A stretch of 64,000 bases of DNA from Antedon mediterranea. Lineage: Eukaryota; Echinodermata; Crinoidea; Comatulida; Antedonidae. The stretch lies in assembly GCF_964355755.1 (NCBI RefSeq), contig NC_092675.1, forward strand, positions 25,026,412 through 25,090,411, written 5' to 3'. The notes beneath the pieces are model-generated. The model did no database searches, was not told the DNA's origin, and was given only the letters and a program-made list of their open reading frames with translations. Each line of letters starts with the position of its first letter. Position 1 is the first letter of the stretch. The translations under genes and the position numbers were made by a program. This document shows positions 51,401 through 60,993 of this stretch, one piece after another.

Positions 51401-54400
51401 TGTTTTAGTTGTGATCAATTGATGATGTATTTTTGTATTTATGATTTTTTATATTTATAATTAATTGTTTGAGAGCTTGTCAACGAAACGAATTTCTTTT
51501 TGGACCAATAAATTTCTGTATTCTGTATTCTGCATAAATAAAACTTTATTCTTTTCTTTTGTTCTAGATAACAGAACATTTACTGTAAATGTCCTTGATC
51601 TAAATGACAATTTCCCCGAATTTGAAAAAGATAGTTACAATGTTGTACTAAAAGAAGATACAATGGTTAACACAGTCGTGCTTACAGTTAGTGCAACTGA
51701 TGCTGACACTGGTATGTATACTATGGTCTAAATCAATCTATCTAGAGTTTATTTATTAAACAGAATACAACGATGAGTTTCGAAATTTCTATTAACAAAC
51801 AATTGAAAACTGAGATGTTAAATTTACCTTCATTATTCTGAAGAAGCTGTTCGTGTGAAAAACGAAAACGGGATGGCAACTTTTACCATATAAGTTCCCA
51901 ATTACGTTGTTAATAGGGAGGTTTCGGAATCTTACGAATACGATAATGAAAACGGATACGTCATACATTTGTGAAACTTTTGAGCTGATCCCCATTTCAT
52001 ATTCGTAAAGCGTATTCGTGTTAACGAATATCACCAGTCATATTCGTAACTACAAAACGAGTATAGTTTTTGATCTATTTGCACATTTTGCATTTTAATC
52101 AGGAATGATTCATGATTATAATATAATTATAGATTTATTGAAAGTAATTTACTAAAGTAATTTACTAAAATGCCAATTCAATTTTGATAAATAGCAGTTT
52201 TTAAAGTCCTCACTCGCTTTGATGTTACGCTAGGCCTAGGCAGCCAAGCACCAAGCAACACGTACCTGCGCTTCGCTCAAATTTACCGCAGTCAAATTTT
52301 GGACGCGCCTCAATATTTCGTTGCCATGCGAAACAGATTTTTTTATGGCTTACGAAAACGAATACGTGTCCGTTTTCGTTATCGTATTCGTAAGATTGCG
52401 AAACCTCTCTAATTTGCAACTCATTTCCATTTGTAGTAAAATTCATTTACTGTCATGATGTTAAATTTACCAAACGTTTTGATAGACGTTTTACTGTATT
52501 TTAGCAGTTCTTGAAATTAATTGTTAGTTTTTTTCATATCTAGAAAGCATTTATTTTATTATAAATACACACCATAAATACACACACAAATAAATAAACA
52601 CCATGCTCGAATAAACGCTACCTTAAAACACTCCTGAGTTTATTCAAATGTCTCGATTGGTTCGCCTGTATCGCACTATAGTATACATATTTATGAAACT
52701 TTTAATTTTACTCTATTTTACTTTACTCTACTTACTTTACTATTATGTACTTTATTATTTTTATAAACTTAGATAAAGTGGAGCATCTACTTTTATATGG
52801 AAATACAAATAGAGTTATTGACAGTCAGATTCATACATTATACAAGCATGACACATTTAAAGTTGACTCTGCCACAGGAGAAATAATCCTATCAAAAAGA
52901 CTAGACTTTGAAAGTATCCAATTGTATCAATTGACGTACGCTGCCACTGATGGTGTTCACAATACAACTACAACTTTGCGTATTGAAGTTACTGATGTAA
53001 ACGATGAAGCTCCAAGATTTTCTCAACCACGATACGAAGTCTCGATCAGTGAGGGCACAGTTTATACACAAGAAACTACATTATTGACTGTAAGATTAAT
53101 TTTTTAGTTAGGATCTAATTTTTAATTGTTATTCTAAGTTTTCCTAAGTTACATTTCTTTCTTTAATATAGTTGGTGAAATTGTATTAAGTTATCTGTAT
53201 TTCCTCTTTTTTTACAAACTTTCCGTTTAGATTCTTGCAACAGAGGATGTCGACCCGTTTGGCAGCATTTGGTACTCTCTCTACGGCGTACGCGACGGGG
53301 CGTTCACCATAGACCGGCTAACCGGTGACTTAAATATTACAAGGCAGTTGGACCGTGAACTAAGAACTGATTATACCTTTCTGGTAATTGCGACTGATGG
53401 TAATGGTGAAGGCTTATCGTCTGCAACAGAGGTTACTATACGCGTTAAGGATATCAATGACAATATACCGTTGTTTTTAAGTCCTCAGTATATTGGTAAC
53501 ATCGATGAGGACCTTCCAGTAGGTAAGTTTTAACATAATTTTTAAAACAAAAATTCTAACCATCACTTTAAATACTGGAATCGGATGAATTATTATTTAT
53601 GTGAACCTTTAGTATGAAGCCTACGTTTTTACTTTAGTATTTTTAATTTGTTTCTAAAGGAACGTTTGTGACGAGGATATCTGCTACAGATGCCGACACT
53701 GGTGGTTATGCAGATATTGCATATTCTCTTTCACCATCGTCTTCTAACTCTAGAGTCGTGAATAATGATATTGGTGGTCTGTTCAAAGTGGCTCCATCTG
53801 GTGACATCACTACACTAAGCGTATTTGATAGAGAAGAACAAAACACATATTTTCTTGAAGTACTGGCTACAGATACGGACTCAAATGCTGCAGGTCAGTG
53901 TGAATCATGCTTTTATTATTTACATCAAGACACTCGACGATGTTGATCTCACGATGTAACACTTAATCAGTAAATACTTTGTTAATTTCCTGTGTTTTAG
54001 ATATTCAATTCTAATACTATAGAATGAGGAACATCTCTTTGACATTGGTAATCAATACTCTATTGTTTCACATTTAAGCAACCTGTACAGTGACAATTAG
54101 TATCATGGACATAAATGACAACCAACCTACATTTCAAGACGTATCTAAAGCTAAGATACCAGAAGGAGTAGACATTGGATATAGCGTTGCTACCATTTAC
54201 GCTCAAGACATGGACATTGGTGAAAACGCTGAGATTTCATTTTCCCTCATAGGTGATGAGTCTTCGACATTTCTACTAGACGTAAATCCTGTTAATAAAC
54301 AAAATGCAGTTATTCGAGTGAATAAGGTAAAGGAAACAAAATTGAAATATGTATAGGCTACTGTCAAATTATTTAAACATTGCTCATATTCGGAACATGA

Positions 54401-57400
54401 TCTCATAATCGCGTCGAGCATAGTTCATCGGCGAAAGTTTTGTATTTTTAGTTGTATGAAAACATTTTCTGGCGGGATTCGAACCTGCAATCTCTTGCTT
54501 ACAGGGTGAGTATCATACCACTAGACCACAGAGACATATGTTTTATGGTATAGTTTTATCAATCACGACGGGATTGATGATGCATCGTGCCGTGATTGAT
54601 CAAATTACCTACGTTATGCTTACGTTCTTAAAGCGTGGTTCCCACTAGCGACGCAACGCAAGGACGTAACGCAACGCAGATGAATTGACCAATCACAAGC
54701 GATGGCTTATTCGCTTGTGATTGCTAACTGTCTGTAACTTCGCTTGTCATTGGTTAAAACGCTTGCGTTGCGTTTACGTCCTTGCGTTACGTCCTAGTGG
54801 AAACCAATCTTATATTATTTTACGAACGAAAGACTGTAACGCACGACTCAATGGTGATACGAACATATATATATGTATAGCTTTACGATTGAAGAGAGGT
54901 GCTACATTGTATACATTTCATCTAATAAATATATTTTCAATTGTATGTACTGAAATAATATATAAATCAATATGATTGAGAAGTTAGTATTTTTCATTAT
55001 TTGGTACGTACAGATTCTTCATTATCAAGACAAGAATACTTACAGCATAGCATTCAATGCCTCCCAAGCCAAATTCAGCCGGAGATTCAACGTCACCGTT
55101 GATGTTGAAGATGTTAATGATTACGCTCCGAGATTTACCAAAAATAGCTGGAATGTGTCTGTTTTGGAGAATGTTATAATTGGGACAAATCTTGTGGCAG
55201 TCACGGCAACAGATCAAGACCCAGGATTTAATGGTGTTATCCGGTAAGTGCGGTATTTGGGTATTTTTATAAATTGAAAGCACAAATTAGGATTGGGAAT
55301 AATCTATGATATATTCCTTATCTTTTGGGTTGTTTTTTTTTTTGCGTTTAGTGCATCATTATTTATGGTTGTTTCTTTTTGTTAAAAAACAAGATACTAT
55401 TATATACTAGTAAAAGTAAATTTAAGTCAAAATTAAATTACCAGTATACTTTTTGTCTTTTCATTGATTACATTAATTTATAAGAATTGCTCTTACTTTC
55501 TCACAATCTTCACACAACAACTCTGTCTAGTATTATAGGTGAATTCATCTTACACACATCCCCGTATACTACTCATTAATGTGGAAATAATTATCCATCG
55601 TGTTTTATTTTTCGTACAGATACTCCATCACTGGATCTGATAAACTCTTTGATATCGATAGTGTAAATGGAAGTATCTATGTAAAAGGAGGACTTGATAG
55701 GGAGAAAGAAGATAGTCATACCATTATTGTAGTTGCCCAAGACCAAGGTAAATGTTTTAATACGTGACAGCAGAAATGACGACATGTACCCCCATAATCA
55801 CAACATTGTGGTGATTGATTAAAACATTACATAATTTTGCAGTATTTGTGATAGTAATATCGTAGGCAATTTTGTGTGGTTTCATGTCTACCCACAATTA
55901 TGCAGCTCGCAGTATCGTGTCTGCAGATGGAAACATACCAAAGACGATAATATATAGTGTCAGAACAGTATCTTACTTGATTAAGGTTGCTGTTAGAAGA
56001 TTCGATACTGCATGTTGTGAATTGTCGCAGGCATACTGTTTTGTATCGGGTCGTTATATCTGGTGAGTATTGAAGTGAAGTGTTGGTGGAGGATGAAATA
56101 TGTATGATTTGTAACGAGAATATTTTTAAACATTAGTTGAATAATATTATTCTAATTGATAGGTTCACCATCATCATCCACATCCACTGCTGTACATATC
56201 AAAGTCTTAGACGTCAATGACAATGGCCCTTTGATCCGCATGGAACACGACCCCGTTGTGTTGGACACGGTAGTTCCTCCTTACCAAGTTGTTCTAATTA
56301 AAGCTATGGACATAGACGAGGTTCAAAATCAAGGTCCATTCTCGTTTGAGTTAATTTGCTCGGATGATCCAGATATATGCAGTTACTTCGCCCTCATAGA
56401 TCAAAATGGTATATATTTTTTTAATCTATTGTTGCTTATATAGTCTGTCAAAGTCTGTCAAGTATATGTATATACTTCAGGTAGGAATAATGTTTCTAAA
56501 CAGTTTTATTACTTCTGTTTAGGTACTACGTCTATTAGGTACTACGTCTATTAGGTACTACGTCTATTAGGTACTACGTCTATTAGGTACTACGTCTATT
56601 AGGTACTACGTCTATTAGGTACTACGTCTATTAGGTACTACGTCTATTAGGTACTACGTCTATTAGGTACTACGTCTATTAGGTACTACGTCTACTACGT
56701 CTACGTCTATTCATCAGACTACTGCAAGACCATATTTAAAAGTTATCTAACTCCATAACATTCATTCATCATTTTTATTTTTTAGATAATACATCTATTC
56801 TTCAGATTAAGGCAAAACTAGATTCTAAAGTTAGGAATAAATATATAATCAGAGTTCGTATACAAGACAGCGGAAAGCCACCTCAATCTTCAAACAATAC
56901 GGTGACAGTTATTGTAAAATCCTCTGGTGAGTCTATTTTATATGTATTATCTTTTGTAATTGTTGGTTTATTTAATACACCCATGTTGTACTTTTAATGT
57001 TTATATTGTTCTACTGTAGGTTCTGATAGTGATATTTTATTCATAATCATTGGAACCTGTGCTGGCGTGTTTTTACTTTTAATTGGATGCTGCTGCTGTG
57101 TATGTTGTTGTAAACGTCGAAATCGGTAAATAAAAATTATTATTATTATGAAAATGTAGTGTTAGTTTCATACTAATCAATTGTATATCTACCAGTATTA
57201 GCCTATGAATGCTAAATTACCTTAGTAGGCCTATCTGACATTTTATGATGTTCGCCTATATCCTTGTAGTTTGTATGAACATAGTATAATAGGCCTATTA
57301 TTTATCATTAGCATAATGTAATAAAGAGTATAAAAATGTTGATGACGTAATTGTACTTACTAATACACCTGTCGACCATCATCGCAAACTCGGTCTAGAC

Positions 57401-58515
57401 GCCATGTTAGTGATTGGAGGTCGTGGATTCGAGTGCAATCACGTCAGAGTAGGAAATCTTCTGTCCGGAATTAACCAAGCTAATTTGAAGCAGTTATCAA
57501 ATCTCAATAATTTTAATATTTATGTATATTTGTTCTCTTCACTCTGAATTTATATTATTACTAATGAGTAAATACATTTTTTATATTAAAAAGTTGTTCT
57601 TTAAGGAAATCGTATGACGTAGCAGGTTATACACAGACATACCAATCATTCACACTTGGTCTTAGTGGAGGTAGGCTGTTTGTAATTTAAAAATTGAATT
57701 TTCAATATTCTTCTTCTACATATTGTGTTTAGTTTTATTTATTTCATTTTATTTATGTTATGTCTTTAGGCAATGTGGCCAAGGATTACCAATACTGAAT
57801 TAATCACTGTCCTATCAGATAGGTGGTAATCCCCCTAATACAGGGACTATTTTGTGAACCAGTTCACCGGGGTAACCCCCTAAAAAGCTTTAAGCTTGGT
57901 GCCCACTAGGACGCAACGCAAGGACGTAAGTGAGTTGACCAATCACAGGCGATAGGTTATTCGAACTGTCGCGTGGCATTGGTCAATACGCTTGCGTTGC
58001 GTTTACGTCCTTGCGTTGCGTTTACGTCCTTGCGTTGCGCCCTAGTGGAAACCAAGCTTTATGAAGAACCAATAATATGATATTCATATGCGTGTCTAAA
58101 CCTAGTTTGTATTTCGTTTTCGTTAGGTATGATGAGAGTTGGTGGTGGTTCAAACGGTGGTGTGGACGCTCATCGTCGTAAGTTAGCCAGGCGCTCGCTT
58201 ACCGAAAGTGATCATGGCGATCACGGCCAACACAGCTTCGGGATGGAGTTAAATAGTTTATGTCTATCGAACGATAAGCTCACCACACTGTGTGAAGAAA
58301 ATGAAAAAATTGACAGAGAATTTTATCACTCTGACAGTTCTTTAGATTTAGTTTCCACCGTGTCTTTCTCAGTAGAAGCGAAAACATCGAATTGGGTTAA
58401 AGAAAGTAGAGCAAGAACTCTACGTCCAAAAGAAGATATGCATGAGTATAATCATGTCCCACCTACCTTTACCTTTCGCACAAAACATAGAACATTCACC
58501 CCAACTTATGTATAA
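42808..58515 (+). CDS. Large non-classical cadherin, 15 EC repeats, single pass (24 exons)
   Basis: Cell-surface adhesion protein. I joined 24 coding exons with fully consistent phases into about 1800 codons. The start Met at 42808 begins a signal peptide (MHYWILYFVFLLLFHELLLK); the coding exon opens at the AG at 42770 or 42780. Then come 15 cadherin repeats with linkers such as DVNDNAP (about 337-345), DINDNSP (659-665), DLNDNFP, DVNDEAP, DINDNIP, DINDNQP and DVNDNGP, and LDRE-type motifs in most repeats. One membrane helix (about 1620-1637) runs into a Cys cluster (CCCCVCCC), then KRR and a 156-residue cytoplasmic tail. The tail shows no beta-catenin-binding or laminin-G/EGF segments, so it is not a classical or FAT-type cadherin. 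It ends in TYV, matching a class I PDZ ligand. It resembles the CDH23/PCDH15/CDHR group in organisation, but orthology is not established. Confidence 0.92.
46191..46221. repeat. Perfect 11-bp inverted repeat (hairpin)
   Basis: AATGCGTATGG and CCATACGCATT are separated by 9 nt in the cadherin intron between exons 5 and 6. It could be a foldback remnant; no function can be assigned. Confidence 0.85.
48592..48788. mobile_element. MITE with 28-bp inverted ends and TTA flanks
   Basis: The left end AAGGCCAACTCAGACAGCGT continues into CGTACGAC, and the right end at 48760-48787 is its near-inverse. A second CAACTCAGACAGCACCGACG segment occurs internally near 48716. TTA flanks both ends, as in PIF/Harbinger target duplications. 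The element is CG-rich, about 197 bp, in the cadherin intron between exons 8 and 9. Confidence 0.8.
51018..51060. repeat. 18-bp inverted repeat with 7-nt loop
   Basis: GTTTAACCATGGACCTAT and its near-inverse (17 of 18) surround AAATTAG. It is in the cadherin intron just upstream of exon 12. It could be a hairpin or a palindromic insertion scar. Confidence 0.85.
51430..51533 (+). mobile_element. LINE-like 3' tail
   Basis: The segment ending in CCAATAAATTTCTGTATTCT with a second TATTCTG unit looks like a LINE 3' end with a short repeat tail. No coding part is visible. It lies directly before cadherin exon 13. Confidence 0.35.
51914..52412. mobile_element. DNA transposon remnant with about 45-bp inverted ends
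   Basis: GAGGTTTCGGAATCTTACGA followed by ATACGATAATGAAAACGG at the left is mirrored at 52365-52412 by GGACACGT-side sequence reading CGTATTCGTAAGATTGCGAA and ACCTCTCTAA. The arms match at nearly all positions. The roughly 500-bp element lies in the cadherin intron between exons 13 and 14. An interior CGAATACG-like motif is repeated. No transposase frame was recognised. Confidence 0.75.
54465..54535 (-). tRNA. tRNA-like sequence, probably pseudogene or SINE head
   Basis: On the minus strand the segment has an A-box-like TGGTCTAGTGGTATGAT and a B-box GGTTCGAATCC, with a T-loop TTCGAAT and a 7-nt acceptor that pairs at 5 of 7 positions. The anticodon-loop region reads CCTGTAA, which would give UGU (Thr), but position 33 is C instead of the invariant U and the anticodon stem has two mismatches. 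It is therefore a decayed tRNA or a tRNA-derived SINE promoter inside a cadherin intron. A 10-bp inverted repeat (54558-54600) lies next to it. Confidence 0.5.
54630..54812. mobile_element. MITE family B, copy 3
   Basis: The ends AAAGCGTGGTTCCCACTAGC and GTCCTAGTGGAAACCAATCTT are inverted. Subterminal CGCAACGCAAGGACGTAACG blocks and their inverses give a long fold-back. It is flanked by TTA at the left and TA at the right. It lies in the cadherin intron between exons 17 and 18. Confidence 0.85.
56521..56696. repeat. 16-bp minisatellite, 11 copies
   Basis: The unit AGGTACTACGTCTATT is repeated 11 times with a period of exactly 16 bp. The array then breaks down into shorter CTACGT units near 56690-56710. 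It is in the cadherin intron between exons 20 and 21 and is likely polymorphic in length. Confidence 0.95.
57765..57880. repeat. Interspersed repeat family C, copy 2
   Basis: Inverted, near-identical counterpart of 34500-34600, from CTTTAGGCAATGTGGCCAAG through GATAGGTGGTAATCCCCCTA. It lies directly beside MITE family B copy 4 in the last cadherin intron. Confidence 0.75.
57891..58060. mobile_element. MITE family B, copy 4
   Basis: The ends AAGCTTGGTGCCCACTAGG and CCTAGTGGAAACCAAGCTT are inverted, with TA outside. The right half contains a duplicated CTTGCGTTGCGTTTACGTC unit. It lies 67 bp upstream of the last cadherin exon. Confidence 0.88.
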
Positions 58516-58573
58516 ACGCTTGCGATGGGAGTTGTGCAAATAGTTAATGTGTTTTCCATAATATTTGGAATTT

Positions 58574-58579
58574 AATAAA
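58574..58579 (+). terminator. Candidate polyadenylation signal for the cadherin
   Basis: AATAAA lies about 60 bp after the stop codon. It would give a very short 3' UTR; later A/T-rich matches cannot be excluded. Confidence 0.4.
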
Positions 58580-59467
58580 TTTAGTAAATTACGCTTGCAC
58601 GCAAATGATTTCTAAGCAGCTGTTTAGTCGATATCTTGTTAACTTTGTAATGGTATGTAAGATCCATGCTTTCATAATACGTGTGTTAAATATGATTAAT
58701 ATTCTTAGCTGTCTGTAGAAAAGGTTGAATTAGGCCTCATCTAATGCTTCTTGCTGAATTGTCTGGGGTACGTGCGCCCTAGTCCGTATTCAAAATGTTC
58801 ATAGTGTAAGGAAATATATAAGCCTATTTACGCGTCTCTATAATAATTATTGTTATGCATAATTACTGTCTGATAGACAGGCCTACTAATTGAATTTACA
58901 GATAATAAGCCGTCATGTGACCTAAGAAATTTAACTACCTTCATCAATATGAAATAACCGTTAAACTAATCTGTGTAAATATTCATTGTAAATTAGTTGT
59001 AAATTTAAGGTTTGAACAAAGTACTGAAATAGAGTTTATGCTTGTCCTTGATTAATCTAGGACATTTTGTTTGTTGATGTGTTTATATGTTTTATGTTTT
59101 TTATTTTTTTATTTTTACATAATTACCGTTGTCATTTGTTACGTTACCGTTCTGTGCTAATTTCGTTTTTAATAATAATTTTAAAAAATGTATTACTGTT
59201 TAAACAAAATTATGCAAATTTAGTAGTATAGTGGGACTGAAACTTTACGATCGTCAGTAATAATAGCAGTTTCCAATAATATAGCTGTGCCAATGACTTC
59301 CTGGGCAATAGGGTGATGGGATATATCATAATCGAGGTAGACTTGCCCCAAGCATGGAGGTATAACATTTTATAGCTCCATGCCCCAAGACTGTATTTGT
59401 CTTTTTTATGTTAGTCCACCAGTCGGCGTTTCGATTTTTCCTGAAACGTATGAAACGCTATATGCGC

Positions 59468-59507
<40 letters not shown>

Positions 59508-60603
59508 CTAATTTCGGTCTAACAGTGAGGTAACATTTGATTTGATATTAGGGTGCTACCATGAATGGTCTGTCGACCATCCCGCATTTAAGAGCACTTA
59601 ACAACATCATACAATAAAATGTATAAGCCAGTAATTATGATATGTAATAACAAATCAGTTTATTGATCTGAATAAATCAACATGTATTAATATGTGAAAA
59701 TATCCGTTTAAACTATATTCTTTCAGAAAGTTAGTGTAGTAAGCTAATCCTATTTAGATCTTTAGTCAAATTAAGGTTTTGTTCAGATAATATTGTTTTA
59801 AAAAGAATGATAATCTTACTGACAGTTCAGTAAATTATTAGTATTTATCTGATATTATATCAATGAGATCCTCCTCTACAAAAAAACAGCCTTCAACTTA
59901 TGGAATTACTGCTATAATTTCTCAAGTGAATGAACAGTGCATTTGGGTTAATAATATTGTGAATAGTGTTGTGAATGAAGCTATCGTAAGCTGTCGTTAA
60001 TTATAGTGTAAATTCTGTACAATTGAGACACCTCTATTCAGGTGACACCTAATAGTAGCCTAAACACTTTCCAGTGAAACACTACGGCCAACCCTATCAA
60101 TGGGACATATTACTATGACAATGTGATCGTATCCTAATTAAGCCTAGACTAGAACATCTACAGAAAACATAATTACACATTAGTATTACGAAAATGATAT
60201 GGCATTTTTTATATCTTTGTGCAAAGCCAAAAAAACTCAATACGCCTAAGGATTCTTGTGATTCAAAACAATTAACTTTATGAGTAATGGTAAAGTAGGA
60301 ATTATACAATATTGTACATTTGATAATATAAGTACACCCTATAAACACATATAACTACACCTTGTTACAGAGAATGTCTGCTAGGAAAAATGCGCTTATA
60401 GAATGTATTATGGTATCATAATTTGAAGATGATCTGATACCGGTGTCTTTTTTTTTATATATACACAGTATATTAATATATTTATACTTGTTTTTCTTAT
60501 GTGCTGCAATAGATTTTGGTTAAAGAAAATGAAAATGTATGGTTGGTAACAGATAATACTAATCATAACCTTTGACGAAAACATATGACTGTTTTGTATT
60601 ATA
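58580..60603. other. Intergenic between the cadherin and the TRIM gene
   Basis: AT-rich, no exons recognised. It may include cadherin 3' UTR if the first polyadenylation signal is not used. A (TA)n microsatellite occupies about 59470-59503. Confidence 0.5.
59470..59503. repeat. (TA)n microsatellite
   Basis: About 17 uninterrupted AT units. Confidence 0.95.
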
Positions 60604-60957
60604 CAGTACAACCAGCTATCCCATGGGACACCCTTATTTAAAAAAGACACTTTTTATGTAAAAAGAACGAGGAGAAATAATATGTTTTAACACTGTGGCC
60701 AACTCATATTCAGGAAATACACCTATTAAGGGTTCCAATCCAGCGACGGCAAATCCAATCGAACGTCAATGTTTCGTTTTTACGCAGCTACGCGCATATC
60801 GATTGGTGCTTGACCGCGTGGAGCGTCGTGAAAAAGAAACATTAGTGTTCGATTCGCCGGACCGGAACCGTGCCGGAACAGGTGTGAAAAGCCCTTTAAG
60901 GGGACACTTTTTGTATGGTCCCGAAAGTGTCTCCTTAATAAGGGTTCTATTGTAGTT
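60604..60957. mobile_element. Fold-back element with GC-rich core
   Basis: ACCCTTATT-type ends with AGACACTTT-like blocks appear at the left (about 60628-60656) and inverted at the right (about 60924-60950). An inner pair of long arms, GAACGTCAATGTTTCGTTTT against AAAAAGAAACATTAGTGTTC, folds the core (about 60740-60860), and ACACCT/AGGTGT lies outside these. The 86-codon open frame across it is a by-product of the inverted structure. The right edge is about 37 bp from the TRIM stop codon, so it probably lies in or next to that gene's 3' UTR. Confidence 0.65.
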
Positions 60958-60993
60958 TAAAATATATTAAATTATTTAGAAAACTGGGTCTAC

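Larger units (their letters stand above)
48937..53522 (+). other. Cadherin exons 9-15: EC7 to EC11
   Basis: Exons are 48937-49121, 49588-49883, 50118-50316, 51172-51334, 51568-51711, 52773-53089 and 53231-53522. Linkers are SQTADPLPTW (EC7/8, non-canonical), DVNEAPRF (EC8/9, one residue shorter than the DxNDNxP consensus), DLNDNFPEF, DVNDEAPRF and DINDNIPLF. The EC9 repeat contains two extra Cys (GRCEV and NDCDFF) that could form a disulfide. Confidence 0.85.
53660..58515 (+). other. Cadherin exons 16-24: EC12 to EC15, membrane helix, tail
   Basis: Exons are 53660-53893, 54079-54326, 55014-55243, 55620-55747, 56163-56408, 56786-56926, 57020-57125, 57606-57670 and 58127-58515. Linkers are DINDNQPTF, DVNDYAPRF and DVNDNGPLI. 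Exon 22 encodes the membrane helix and Cys cluster. Exons 23 and 24 encode the tail, with a His-rich SDHGDHGQHS segment, a Ser-rich stretch and the C-terminal FTPTYV. Confidence 0.87.

Noticed and set aside
55872-56066. Plus-strand open frame between cadherin exons 19 and 20
   Set aside because: Exon 19 joins exon 20 directly in phase and gives a continuous EC repeat; the frame does not look like a cadherin segment.
57385-57460. Possible tRNA-like segment (GGATTCGAG, TCTAGACGCC)
   Set aside because: The B-box is poor and no cloverleaf pairing could be drawn by eye.
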